Below the pieces are notes generated by a model. It had not been told where the DNA came from. It did no database searches and was given only the letters and a program-made list of their open reading frames with translations. A stretch of 64,000 bases of DNA from Yersinia artesiana (GTDB taxonomy: Bacteria; Pseudomonadota; Gammaproteobacteria; Enterobacterales; Enterobacteriaceae), in assembly GCF_902726545.1 (NCBI RefSeq), contig NZ_CACVAD010000019.1, positions 1 through 64,000 of the forward strand, written 5' to 3'. Made by a program: the position numbers and the translations under genes. Positions 9,053 through 18,175 of this stretch are shown piece after piece (the stretch's first letter is position 1; each line of letters begins with the position of its first letter).

Positions 9053-10174
9053 CTAGTTTTGCTGGCTATCGTCAATCTCTTGGGTTGACTGATTCATGGC
9101 AGCATTGGCCTCCAGTTGCGCCAGTGCAGCATCGACATCAATGCCCATACTTTCCAGCTCCACACGTATCAGCCAGTGAATGATGTGCATCACATCATCC
9201 AACCCTTGTTCATCAATAAAGCTGTCTTTACGATAATTGCGCCATATCTGCCGCGCTAAAGGAATATCCCTTATTACCGGCACCCCCTGGCTTTCAGCAT
9301 AGGCAATAATGGCTTTTGCCTGTGTGCCCTTAGTTTTCATCATAATATACGGTAGTGGTGCTATTTCCGTATTGTAATAAATCGCCATCGCGATATGTGT
9401 TGGGTTTGCCATAATAAAGTTTGAGTCACGAACATCCGCTTTAACTTCTTCTGACAATAACTCCTGATGCAACCCTCTACGAGCACTTTTAATATGTGGG
9501 TCGCCATCATTATCTTTGTGTTCTTTTTTCACCTCCTGTTTTTCCATTTTCAAATCTTTCATAAACAGGAAAAATTCAGTTAGAGTGTCAATTAACAAAA
9601 TTATCAATGCCACTGCCAAAAATACGATAATAAAAGTAATACACAAGTGCCCCCACTGACCGATCATTCCATTAATTGTCGTGCGGTAGAGCATAAATAT
9701 CTCTTGCCGCCAGAGAATAAAGAACAGCGCCGCAGAAGCACCAAATACCAATAAATATAGAAACGCTTTCACCAACTCTTTTAATGAGCGAAGTGAAAAT
9801 ATTTTTTTAAATCCAGAAATCGGATTTAAATTAGAAAAATCAATTTTTATCGCTTCAGTCGCTAAACGAAAACGGCTCTGTAGCAACGAAATAATGGCAC
9901 CGGGTAAAAAGCAGGCCAATAGAACCGGGACAACCGCCATTAAAAACAAGCTATACAACTTATCCAGTAATGCATCGACACCCATCGCTGAGGGTGAGAG
10001 CAAAATCCTTTGCATTAAACTGCCCAGGCCCATCAAACTGGAAAAACCTGACACCGCAAAAGCCCCGGCAACCAAGACCACTGCAGCAACCATATCCTTA
10101 CTTTTAAAACTTTGCCCTTTCTTCGCCGAGTCACGAATCTTTTTGTCTGTGGGCTTCTCTGTTTTTTCAGCCAT
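9053..10174 (-). CDS. ysaU: YsaU, export-gate switch protein (SpaS/FlhB family)
   Basis: A 373-residue inner-membrane protein with four membrane segments in its first ~210 residues and a cytoplasmic C-terminal domain. The autocleavage motif NPTH is at residues 257-260. In this family it self-cleaves between Asn and Pro, which lets the apparatus change substrates from needle/rod parts to translocators. The charged linker at about 207-230 is typical. An acidic/Gln-rich tail ends the protein. It is the last gene of the apparatus operon, 18 bases after ysaT. Confidence 0.92.
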   Translation of the reverse strand: MAEKTEKPTDKKIRDSAKKGQSFKSKDMVAAVVLVAGAFAVSGFSSLMGLGSLMQRILLSPSAMGVDALLDKLYSLFLMAVVPVLLACFLPGAIISLLQSRFRLATEAIKIDFSNLNPISGFKKIFSLRSLKELVKAFLYLLVFGASAALFFILWRQEIFMLYRTTINGMIGQWGHLCITFIIVFLAVALIILLIDTLTEFFLFMKDLKMEKQEVKKEHKDNDGDPHIKSARRGLHQELLSEEVKADVRDSNFIMANPTHIAMAIYYNTEIAPLPYIMMKTKGTQAKAIIAYAESQGVPVIRDIPLARQIWRNYRKDSFIDEQGLDDVMHIIHWLIRVELESMGIDVDAALAQLEANAAMNQSTQEIDDSQQN

Positions 10175-10192
10175 GAGATCTCTCCGCTCTTA

Positions 10193-10993
10193 TTACTGCG
10201 CTACACCAAATATGTCGCGCAACGGGCTCAGGGAGATCATATTAACCAGCATGGACGGCACCTCATTCTGGAAATAGAGCAGGAAGACCATAAATGCAAC
10301 CGCAGATTTAATCGTTAATGATAATGAAAAGGCATTGAGCTGCGGGCAAAAACGGGAATATAACCCCAGCGCTACCTCAGTAATAAACAATGTCACCAGA
10401 ATAGGAGCAGCCAATATAATGCCCTGCACCACCAACTGATTAAGCCAACGCCCCAATGGCAGACTGTCAAAATGAGTGAATCCGCCCGCAAACGGCAACA
10501 GCCGGTAACTCTCGGCAAGAGTCTGTGCCAATTGGTGCATCCCCCCCTGCGTCAGAAAAATCATCACCACAATATGGCTGACCAACACCGACATCTCTGA
10601 CGATTCCACACCATTGGCAGGATCGATGGTATCGCTGATGGTCGCCCCGCGCTGGTTATCGATCAATTCACCGATAATATTCGCAATCAGAAACGGCAAA
10701 CTCAGAATAAATGCCAGCACCAGGCCGATCGCCAGTTCATATAGAATGATTTCGCCAAGGTTGATTTCTTCCCAGTTAAATTCTCGCGCCGAAAAAAAAG
10801 GCCACATCCCCAGAGCCAGAAAGATGGCAACACAGTTTTTAATCATGCCGCTATTAAGTAACTTGCTGCTGAGAAACGGCAGAAAAAAGAATAACGGCGC
10901 AATTCGTACCCAAGCCAACGCCAGCTTCATCAGCCCCATCTGAAATGCAGAATAGAGCGACACATAAAAAGCCAGCATATCCTGATTCATCAC
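10193..10993 (-). CDS. ysaT: YsaT, export apparatus membrane protein (SpaR/FliR family)
   Basis: A 266-residue polytopic protein with about six hydrophobic segments spread over its whole length, the usual size for SpaR/YscT/FliR. It belongs to the helical core complex (SctRST) that forms the export channel at the base of the needle. The motif DNQRGATISDTIDPA near residue 115 is a strongly conserved signature of the family. Its ATG overlaps the ysaS stop by 4 bases, consistent with tight coupling. Confidence 0.92.
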   Translation of the reverse strand: MMNQDMLAFYVSLYSAFQMGLMKLALAWVRIAPLFFFLPFLSSKLLNSGMIKNCVAIFLALGMWPFFSAREFNWEEINLGEIILYELAIGLVLAFILSLPFLIANIIGELIDNQRGATISDTIDPANGVESSEMSVLVSHIVVMIFLTQGGMHQLAQTLAESYRLLPFAGGFTHFDSLPLGRWLNQLVVQGIILAAPILVTLFITEVALGLYSRFCPQLNAFSLSLTIKSAVAFMVFLLYFQNEVPSMLVNMISLSPLRDIFGVAQ

Positions 10994-11259
10994 CCCACTC
11001 CTGCTGGCGATAATGCGATAGCCAACATTTCAGTGGCGTAATTCATTATTTTGTCCGACAACCAACCAGAGATCATAAAAAGCGTGCCAAATACTGCGAG
11101 TAGTTTGATGCCAAAGGGCAATGTCTGCTCTTGCAACTGGGTCACGGTCTGAATCAAGCCAACGAGCAGACCAACCGCCGTGGCAACCATCACTGGGATC
11201 GCCGACAATATGACAATAAGCAACATGGCTTTATTACTGGCGTAAATAATTTGTTCCAT
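10990..11259 (-). CDS. ysaS: YsaS, export apparatus small membrane protein (SpaQ/FliQ family)
   Basis: An 89-residue protein with two transmembrane hairpins, the standard size and topology of SpaQ/YscS/FliQ. The segment GLLVGLIQTVTQLQEQTLPFG is diagnostic for the family. It packs around the SctR/SctT core in four copies in known structures. ysaR lies 15 bases upstream and ysaT overlaps it downstream. Confidence 0.93.
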   Translation of the reverse strand: MEQIIYASNKAMLLIVILSAIPVMVATAVGLLVGLIQTVTQLQEQTLPFGIKLLAVFGTLFMISGWLSDKIMNYATEMLAIALSPAGVG

Positions 11260-11274
11260 AATTTTGTTACCTGG

Positions 11275-11946
11275 CTAATGCTGCGCCAGCTCCATGTATT
11301 GCATAATCAACCCCTTGGAAATCAGCGTCCAACCGTCGATTGCCACGAACAAGATCAGTTTTACCGGAACAGAAATAGTCACCGGACTCATCATCATCAT
11401 CCCCAATGCGAGCAAAATGCTGGAGATAATCAGATCTATCACCACAAAGGGCAGATAGATGTAAAAACCAATTTCAAACGCCGATTTAATTTCACTTAAT
11501 GCATAAGCGGGCAGTAGAGAAAATAGCGTAGGTTCGCGTGTATCAGCCTCGGCCGTCGCCTCCTCTTCACTACGCCCTTGTTGCAACGACTCGAAGAAGT
11601 TGAGCAATTCCGGGTCGGAGTATTTCTTGAGGTAGGATTTGTAACTGCCAAGTCCCCCTTCAACAAAGTTATCTACCGAATCAACATTGCTAAAATCCAC
11701 CTTTTCGGTGCGCATATATTGATTAACATCCTGAATCACCGGCATCATCACAAACAGTGACAACAATAGTGCGATCCCGTTAAGCGTCAGGCTGGAGGGC
11801 ACCTGTTGCACCCCCATGGCGTTGCGCACCATGATCAGCACGATTGATATTTTCAGGTAACAAGTTCCCGCCGCGATGACAAAGGGCAGTAACGTCGAAA
11901 ATGCGACAATCGCCAGTAAGGGGATATCCCCCGGTATCGTTGGCAT
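11275..11946 (-). CDS. ysaR: YsaR, export apparatus core protein (SpaP/FliP family)
   Basis: A 223-residue inner-membrane protein with two N-terminal and two C-terminal hydrophobic segments separated by a periplasmic domain of about 90 residues, as in SpaP/YscR/FliP. Family signatures include the N-terminal FVIAAGTCYLKISIVL and the C-terminal YIYLPFVVIDLIISSIL with the Met-rich LGMMMMSP loop that gates the channel. The acidic SEEEATAEAD stretch in the central part is variable between homologues. It lies 3 bases after ysaQ. Confidence 0.93.
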   Translation of the reverse strand: MPTIPGDIPLLAIVAFSTLLPFVIAAGTCYLKISIVLIMVRNAMGVQQVPSSLTLNGIALLLSLFVMMPVIQDVNQYMRTEKVDFSNVDSVDNFVEGGLGSYKSYLKKYSDPELLNFFESLQQGRSEEEATAEADTREPTLFSLLPAYALSEIKSAFEIGFYIYLPFVVIDLIISSILLALGMMMMSPVTISVPVKLILFVAIDGWTLISKGLIMQYMELAQH

Positions 11947-11949
11947 AAC

Positions 11950-12891
11950 TTATGACCCCAGGTTGCCCTGGCTCGCCAACTTTGTGACCTCCAGACCCAG
12001 TTCTTCACCATCGCCGATATAAATAAGCTCCCCTTCTGCCACCAATTGTTTATTAGCGTAAACTTTTACTTCCCGGTCTTTATCTGAGCCAAGCGAGTAC
12101 ACCGCTCCTGGCTGGATATGCGCCAATTCTTCGAACGGAATTTCGCTGTGGCCCAGAACAAAAGTTAGCTTCACGGTCAGCTTGGCGACATCAAAGCGGC
12201 CAGGTAAACTCTCTGGCAGCACTTCATCCAATGTGAGTTCCATCTCTTGCTCTTGCGCTTCCTGCTCATTATCAATATTTTCTTCTATCACGAACTCGCC
12301 CTCTTGCTGTTTCTGAAAGCGGGCCACCGGGCGGCCCGTTACGTTTAAGCACAATTGCAACTGCTGAATACAGAGCACATCACGCAACGCCAATGATTGT
12401 AATAATCCGGCGCTGATGTGGCTGTATCCCAACACCCAGTCAACTTGCTGAGTCACATGTTTCCATGTCTGTTGCCCTGCGGGCTGGCTCTCAAGCTGAT
12501 GGAAAGGTGAGGCTAGCAGCACCGCGCCCAACACCGGCTCTTCCACGGTTAGCCAAGGCTGGTTGACTTCTTCTCCGTCGACAATCTCAAGGCTTTCCAC
12601 ACCAAACGCGCCGCTAAAAAAGGTGCGATTGTGGTTTTCTTGAGTAAAAATTTCGCGCAGATTTTGGTTATCCAGTACCTGCCAGGCGCAACTGTTCAAT
12701 TCGGGCCAGCAAAAACGACACCAACTTTCAACTGACACCAGCGCCGAAATTTTTTCAGTGACACTGCTCAGCTCCAGCCGGAAATAACGCTCGCCTGCGC
12801 GTGGCGTGATGGCGTTTCTATTCGGTTGATAGCGCTGCTGCCAGCGCGTAACCTGAATATGGCGCGTACTGAGTCGACGGATATTGAGCAT
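11950..12891 (-). CDS. ysaQ: YsaQ, cytoplasmic sorting-platform protein (SpaO family)
   Basis: A 313-residue C-ring/sorting-platform protein. The last ~75 residues form a SpoA domain (LTVKLTFVLGHSEIPFEEL through GELIYIGDGEELGLEV), as in SpaO, YscQ and FliN. The N-terminal two thirds are poorly conserved, as usual. An acidic/Gln-rich linker at about residues 200-216 precedes an in-frame ATG at residue 217 (complement of 12241-12243). Translation from there would give a ~97-residue short form similar in size to SpaO-S. The platform loads chaperone-effector complexes onto the ATPase. Confidence 0.88.
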   Translation of the reverse strand: MLNIRRLSTRHIQVTRWQQRYQPNRNAITPRAGERYFRLELSSVTEKISALVSVESWCRFCWPELNSCAWQVLDNQNLREIFTQENHNRTFFSGAFGVESLEIVDGEEVNQPWLTVEEPVLGAVLLASPFHQLESQPAGQQTWKHVTQQVDWVLGYSHISAGLLQSLALRDVLCIQQLQLCLNVTGRPVARFQKQQEGEFVIEENIDNEQEAQEQEMELTLDEVLPESLPGRFDVAKLTVKLTFVLGHSEIPFEELAHIQPGAVYSLGSDKDREVKVYANKQLVAEGELIYIGDGEELGLEVTKLASQGNLGS

Positions 12892-12893
12892 AA

Positions 12894-13961
12894 TTATTCT
12901 TCATCCTCCTGCTCTGATTGTTGCTGCTCACGACGTTGTTCATCTTGACGTTCATCGCGGAAATGCAGCGGATTCTCTGATTCCAATAAATGGTGGTTAT
13001 TCTGCAAAGCCTGTTGAACTTCCACACTGTCAGTCATGGCAGTCAGTTCGCCAGCTTGAGACAATTCAAACTTCACCATCGGGCTGTTATTCCACTGAGT
13101 AAAGGTGTAACTCAAGGTACGACGCCCTGCTGTCACGTCACTTTCGGCCTTCTCCGGCACTGCGGTCATTACTGCTTGAGGCGTGGTTTTCACCTCTTCA
13201 GGCTGAGTAACCGTAGGTGCCTGTGTCGCCAATGGCTGTGCGGCCAACTGTTGGCTGGTCAGCACCGGCGTTCGATCATTGCTTAACGAACTGTCCTTTT
13301 TTTCCGTTAGCGGCAAAGAAGGTGTTAATTCAGACTCAGGCTCAGATGAAACCACTATCGGCTGTTCAACTGCTGAACGAGACATGTCTGGCATATCCTG
13401 CGAAACCGAGGAGTAAGACTTCTCTTCGTTATGTTCCGTCCTGATAGCACCAAGGGAAGCGACGGATACCATCGGCTTCTCTGGGTTATCTTTGGTTGTT
13501 GCAACCAAACGAGGCTGCGGCTGTTCAGCGTTACTCGCCGCAAAGACATTCGGCTGAGTCAATACTTCCGTCGTTACGACGTTACCCGGCTTGCCCGCAA
13601 TCGGCTTAGCCTGCAGTTGCTCTGTTGACTTATGTTCCTGTACTGAAGTCTCCGGTTTTTGTACCGATACCCGCCCAGGCTGTTGTGCAATATTCGGCAA
13701 CGCTATCTGTTTACTTAATAGCAAGCTGTTTAGCGCCATCATTGGAGCTGAACCGGAGGGAGATAATTGCTCCTCGGCCTGTTTTTTGCGCTGCTTTGCC
13801 CGAGCCAACAACTCCGCCATTTTCTTTTGCACTTCCTGCTGAACTGATTTCACTGCTTGCCCATTATCACTGCGCAATTTTTCTGGCCGAGATACGGCGG
13901 CAGGTTCATCTGTTCGAATATCAGTTGAAGCGCTATGAGTTACCTGTTTTATCGCCACCAT
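12894..13961 (-). CDS. ysaP: YsaP, needle-length / substrate-switch regulator (InvJ/SpaN position)
   Basis: A 355-residue hydrophilic, Gln/Pro/Thr/Val-rich protein of low complexity. It sits exactly where Salmonella invJ (spaN) and Shigella spa32 lie, between the InvI-like and SpaO-like genes. Such molecular-ruler proteins are secreted and control needle length by acting on the FlhB-type switch. The C-terminal region from about 275 (TFTQWNNSPMVKFEL) looks folded and resembles a YscP/FliK-type switch domain. I chose ATG 13961 because a GAGGA motif precedes it; a TTG at 13979 is the alternative. The 5' end overlaps ysaO by 29 bases. Assignment rests mainly on context. Confidence 0.7.
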   Translation of the reverse strand: MVAIKQVTHSASTDIRTDEPAAVSRPEKLRSDNGQAVKSVQQEVQKKMAELLARAKQRKKQAEEQLSPSGSAPMMALNSLLLSKQIALPNIAQQPGRVSVQKPETSVQEHKSTEQLQAKPIAGKPGNVVTTEVLTQPNVFAASNAEQPQPRLVATTKDNPEKPMVSVASLGAIRTEHNEEKSYSSVSQDMPDMSRSAVEQPIVVSSEPESELTPSLPLTEKKDSSLSNDRTPVLTSQQLAAQPLATQAPTVTQPEEVKTTPQAVMTAVPEKAESDVTAGRRTLSYTFTQWNNSPMVKFELSQAGELTAMTDSVEVQQALQNNHHLLESENPLHFRDERQDEQRREQQQSEQEDEE

Positions 13962-14388
13962 ATGTGGATAGTTCCTCAATTTCGTATTGCTGTTGAAGTT
14001 CTCTATTTAAACGTCTTCTGCTACTTTCGCGCTTTAGATAAGTTCGGAATTTCTCACACCGAGCGTCGGTTTCCCGTAACTGGCGCTGCATCTGCTTTTG
14101 CTTCTTCTCAAGTGCTACCTGTTCCGACTGGATATTTTCCAGGTCATATAACTGACGAGCAATTTCCGCCAATAAAGCGGCCTTATGGCGTTGGCGTTCA
14201 AAAAAGGCCTCGCGGGTCAACTCAGCAGCCTGGTCATACAGGCTACTTTGAGCTTCCATAACCTGTATCCGGGTGCGGATATCATGCTGCTGCTGTTGCA
14301 GCGCCTGTAACGAACGCCGCAACAACTGCTGCTGTTGTTTGACTCGCTCCAGCCGCCGTTCCGTTAGGCTCAGCAGATTCTTGACCAT
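13933..14388 (-). CDS. ysaO: YsaO, ATPase stalk protein (InvI/SpaM position)
   Basis: A 151-residue, highly charged, almost entirely coiled-coil protein rich in Gln, Arg and Glu (for example VKQQQQLLRRSLQALQQQQ near the start). Size and position directly after the ATPase gene match InvI/Spa13/YscO/FliJ, the central stalk that contacts the ATPase hexamer and the export gate. Its start overlaps the ysaN stop by one base. Sequence conservation in this family is very low, so the call rests on coiled-coil character and gene order. Confidence 0.75.
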   Translation of the reverse strand: MVKNLLSLTERRLERVKQQQQLLRRSLQALQQQQHDIRTRIQVMEAQSSLYDQAAELTREAFFERQRHKAALLAEIARQLYDLENIQSEQVALEKKQKQMQRQLRETDARCEKFRTYLKRESSRRRLNRELQQQYEIEELSTYGGDKTGNS

Positions 14389-15680
14389 CAGCTCGCCAAC
14401 TCACTGAGCTGATTGAGTGTGGCGGAGAACTCACCGGATTCTTCCATTGCTTGTTGCAGGAAACCCTCGATAACGTCTCTGTTATCCAACGCATGATCGT
14501 TGTCGGTATTTTCACCGCGCTGGTACTCACCGAGATCGAGATAGAGCTGAATTTGCGCCAGTCGTCCGAGCATATCGCGGGTTTTTGCTGCATCCTGACG
14601 ATGCTGGGCGGTAGTGACTTTGGAAAACACACGGCTGATGCTGTGCAGAATATCAATCGCTGGGTAGTGACCGCGCCCGGCGAGTTTTGCACTAAGGTAG
14701 ATGTGACCGTCGATTATCGAGCGAATCTCATCGCCAATTGGATCCGATTCTTCTTCGCTCTCCAACAGCACGGTATAAAAAGCCGTAATAGAACCATGCT
14801 GCAATGCACCGGGACGTTCCAATAACAGTGGCAACTGCTCGAAAACCGATGCCGGATAACCACGCCGGGCGGGAAGTTCCCCCGCAGCCAATGCCACATC
14901 GCGCAGGGCGCGGGCATAACGCGTCATGGAATCGACAAACAGCAGCACATCTTTGCCCTGATCACGAAAATACTCCGCCATTGCCGTTGCCAGTAAGGCA
15001 GCATTGCAGCGCTCAACTGCCGGGCTGTCTGAAGTGGCATACACCAGAATGGTTTGCGCAGCACGCGGGGAGGCCTGTAATTCATGAATGAACTCGGTCA
15101 CCTCGCGGCCTCGCTCACCAATGAGCGCAATGACACAAATATCCGCCACCGCATGGTTCATAATCATGCTCATTAGAGAGGTTTTGCCGCTACCTGCTGC
15201 GGCAAAAATCCCCATCCGCTGGCCCTGCCCACAGGTGAGCAGGCCGTCAATCGCCCTGACCCCGGTCACCAACGGTGTGGTAACCGGACGGCGCAAATTA
15301 ACACTAACTGGCGGGCTATCAACCCGACACTGCGTGGTGAATAGCGGCTCTGACGATGCTGCTGTATTGTTGAGCACGCCCACTTCTTCTCCGGCAGCGT
15401 TGTAAATTTTACCCGCCAAATGTTCGCCCATCTCAAAGACAAAAGGCTGGCCTGTGGGGCGGATCACCACTTCACGCGTCAGCCCCTGTGCTCGCCCAAT
15501 CAAACTCAGAATGGTTTGCCCTTCCCTAAACCCCACCACCTGAGCTTTAGCGATCACTTCCGGCTGACACAAATCACGTTCAATAAGACAGATTTCGCCA
15601 ATAAAGACCCCATGTAACGGGGCCTCGAGCAGACAGCCATGTATACGTGACGGGTGCGCACAACTATCAAAGAGATTCAT
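14388..15680 (-). CDS. ysaN: YsaN, type III secretion ATPase (InvC family)
   Basis: A 430-residue F1-ATPase-like protein. The Walker A motif GSGKTS is at residues 163-168 (Lys166). Walker B (DVLLFVDSMTRYA) and the family signature PARRGYPASVFEQLP follow. It uncouples chaperones and unfolds substrates at the cytoplasmic face of the injectisome. All catalytic motifs appear intact, and the length is usual for InvC/Spa47 (about 430). It is 4 bases downstream of the InvB-like chaperone gene. Confidence 0.94.
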   Translation of the reverse strand: MNLFDSCAHPSRIHGCLLEAPLHGVFIGEICLIERDLCQPEVIAKAQVVGFREGQTILSLIGRAQGLTREVVIRPTGQPFVFEMGEHLAGKIYNAAGEEVGVLNNTAASSEPLFTTQCRVDSPPVSVNLRRPVTTPLVTGVRAIDGLLTCGQGQRMGIFAAAGSGKTSLMSMIMNHAVADICVIALIGERGREVTEFIHELQASPRAAQTILVYATSDSPAVERCNAALLATAMAEYFRDQGKDVLLFVDSMTRYARALRDVALAAGELPARRGYPASVFEQLPLLLERPGALQHGSITAFYTVLLESEEESDPIGDEIRSIIDGHIYLSAKLAGRGHYPAIDILHSISRVFSKVTTAQHRQDAAKTRDMLGRLAQIQLYLDLGEYQRGENTDNDHALDNRDVIEGFLQQAMEESGEFSATLNQLSELAS

Positions 15681-15683
15681 AAA

Positions 15684-16091
15684 TCAGCCAGCTAACATAG
15701 TGGTTAATCGATGACTGCGCTCATAAAACTCATTCAGGCTGTCAGCAAATAACTCGGCATCATTCATCGCTTCTTCACGCATCACCGCAGAAAGCACCAG
15801 GCTGTTATCCATAAAACTTAATGCAGGTTGCCCGACCTGGAAATTACGCGGGGTATATTCCAGTAGTTCGCTCAACAATGTTTGCCCCAGTGCTTCAAGA
15901 TGCCCCATTTGGCATTCAGACAAATTGCTCCACAAAATAATATCATCGGTTAATAGATCAACATTAATAGGTGGAGCCTCATTCAGTTCCAACTGAATAG
16001 TCGAATGACAGTCAAGCTGCGAGTTAATTAAATCTTGGCGCCCTTCGGTGGATAAAAAAGAATTCAATGCCTCAACAAAACGATATTTCAT
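15684..16091 (-). CDS. Type III secretion chaperone (InvB/SpaK-like)
   Basis: A 135-residue acidic protein of the class IB chaperone type: small, with mixed strands and helices, located between the ATPase and the export-gate gene exactly as invB lies between invC and invA. Residues 30-60 carry the hydrophobic beta strands expected for effector binding. InvB serves several effectors including SipA, so YspA is a plausible client here, which is inference. A GGAGAT ribosome site precedes ATG 16091. The published symbol is not known to me with certainty, so it is left empty. Confidence 0.78.
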   Translation of the reverse strand: MKYRFVEALNSFLSTEGRQDLINSQLDCHSTIQLELNEAPPINVDLLTDDIILWSNLSECQMGHLEALGQTLLSELLEYTPRNFQVGQPALSFMDNSLVLSAVMREEAMNDAELFADSLNEFYERSHRLTTMLAG

Positions 16092-16102
16092 GGTAGATCT
16101 CC

Positions 16103-18175
16103 TTATACGGTTTTAATTACATTCACTTTCACTGTCTCAGAGATCTCATTAAATGAGAGCACCTCCAGTTCAGGAAAACGACTTTCAAGAATTTTTTTCA
16201 CAAAACGACGAATATCCACAGGCACCAGCACATTCATATCTCGAATGGAGAGATAACTGTTTTCCACTGCCTGGGCAAAAGCCTGAATAATGTCATCGGT
16301 TTTTTCCGGGGCAAGACTTAGGAAGCCACCACCAGAAGCCTGACGAATCCCCTGACGAATCATGTCTTCAAATTGATCGTTAATCATCAGAACATTCAAA
16401 CGGCCATCGGTCGCAAAACGGGATGAGATATAACGAGCCATGGCGCCACGCACATATTCCACCAACATCATGCTGTCTTTCTCTTTTGGTACCCACTGCA
16501 CCAAGGTTTCCAAAATCAGTTTCATATTACGGATGGAAATTTTTTCCATCAGCAGACGCTGAAATACTTCGGTAATCTTTTGTACTGTCGCGTGGCGATA
16601 GCACTCTTTTAATAACTCAGGATATTTCCTTTCCAGATCGTCGAGCAGGTTTTTAGTTTCCTGAATCCCGAAGAACTCATTAATATGATGTAGTAATAAA
16701 GTACCGATACAATCGATGATTTCACTGATATCATCGCGCGCCATTAGCCCCAGTTGTTTAATCTCATTAGCATGTTTACTGGCAACCCAGGTACTAACGG
16801 CACCATGTTCATCACTAAAGCGGGTCAATTCCAGTCCCAGATATTCCAGTTCGTCGTTAACAGACAGAAGACGTAAACCACCAAAGCAAATATTATAATC
16901 ACCGGCACGAACTTCATTAATCAGCACAATAATTTTGTCTTTTGGCACCACTGGCGAATAGTTAATGGCAATATCAGGAATGCGGTAACCATAGCGCACA
17001 AAAATATCTTTCTTGATGCGCGAGAGAAAACTGTTTTCTTCCAGCAATGACTTATGTGTCTGGCTCACCGAAATAATAATCGGCAGTGTTTCTGGCACAT
17101 ATTCATCATCCGAAACCTGACTTTCCCGTCGAGTTTCACCTTCCGCTACATCAGAACTGACTTCAGTTTCACTTTGATCGTCACCAGAGAGGCGTTTTTT
17201 CTCTTTGCGCTTCTGAAGCTTGCGATACCACAGTAGCGCGACCATTAACCCGGATAAGAACAGGAAAATGAACGTTGGAAATCCTGGTAGGAAACCGATA
17301 CTAAAAACAATAAGAGCGGTGATTAAAATGGTGAAATCTTTGGCAAATAGCTCAGAGACAATATTTTCACCGAGGTTTTTATCATTACCGCCCACGCGAG
17401 TCACAATAAAGCCCGCACTGATGGAAATAAGCAGTGCTGGAATTTGCGCTACCAAACCATCACCAATGGTCAGTAGGGTGAAAGTATTCAGTGCGGTAGG
17501 CATATCCATGCCCAATTGCGCCATCCCAACGGAAATACCACCAATCAGGTTGACAAAAATAATGATGATCCCGGCAATAGCATCGCCTTTGATAAATTTC
17601 ATCGCACCATCAAAAGAGCCGTACAGCTGGCTCTCATTTTCCATATCACTGCGTTTTTCTTTTACTGTTGCCTCATCAATCACCCCGGCACGCAGATCAG
17701 CATCAATGCTCATCTGTTTACCTGGCATCGCATCAAGTGAAAAACGCGCCGCAACTTCGGCAATACGTTCAGAGCCTTTGGTAATAACAATAAACTGCAC
17801 GATGGTTACGATGGCAAATACCACCATACCGACCACTAAGTTGTCCTGAATAACAAATGCACCGAAGGTGGCAATAATGTCACCAGCATCCGCTTCCAGC
17901 AAAATAAGACGGCTGGTACTGATTGACAATGCCAGGCGGAATAAGGTCGTAATCAATAAAATTGATGGAAAAGACCGAAAATCCAGTGCACGGGTAATAT
18001 AAAAAGATCCCATAAAAATCAGCACCGAAATCATAATATTCAGGCCAATTAACAGATCTACTAAAATCGTCGGTAACGGTATAATCAACATGGCAATGAC
18101 CATCACCATGATGAGTAACACCAATAGTTCAGGACGATTGCGAATGTTTAATAATAATTCGCTAATTTTATTCAT
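16103..18175 (-). CDS. ysaV: YsaV, major export gate (InvA/FlhA family)
   Basis: A 690-residue protein with about eight membrane segments in the first ~320 residues and a large cytoplasmic domain after them. The conserved FHIPEP-type segment is recognisable around residues 130-200 (KGSERIAEVAARFSLDAMPGKQM). The cytoplasmic part forms the nonameric ring that receives substrates. The linker near residue 330-350 is charged and acidic. The start overlaps the upstream InvE-like gene by 4 bases. Length and topology are standard for the family. Confidence 0.94.
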   Translation of the reverse strand: MNKISELLLNIRNRPELLVLLIMVMVIAMLIIPLPTILVDLLIGLNIMISVLIFMGSFYITRALDFRSFPSILLITTLFRLALSISTSRLILLEADAGDIIATFGAFVIQDNLVVGMVVFAIVTIVQFIVITKGSERIAEVAARFSLDAMPGKQMSIDADLRAGVIDEATVKEKRSDMENESQLYGSFDGAMKFIKGDAIAGIIIIFVNLIGGISVGMAQLGMDMPTALNTFTLLTIGDGLVAQIPALLISISAGFIVTRVGGNDKNLGENIVSELFAKDFTILITALIVFSIGFLPGFPTFIFLFLSGLMVALLWYRKLQKRKEKKRLSGDDQSETEVSSDVAEGETRRESQVSDDEYVPETLPIIISVSQTHKSLLEENSFLSRIKKDIFVRYGYRIPDIAINYSPVVPKDKIIVLINEVRAGDYNICFGGLRLLSVNDELEYLGLELTRFSDEHGAVSTWVASKHANEIKQLGLMARDDISEIIDCIGTLLLHHINEFFGIQETKNLLDDLERKYPELLKECYRHATVQKITEVFQRLLMEKISIRNMKLILETLVQWVPKEKDSMMLVEYVRGAMARYISSRFATDGRLNVLMINDQFEDMIRQGIRQASGGGFLSLAPEKTDDIIQAFAQAVENSYLSIRDMNVLVPVDIRRFVKKILESRFPELEVLSFNEISETVKVNVIKTV

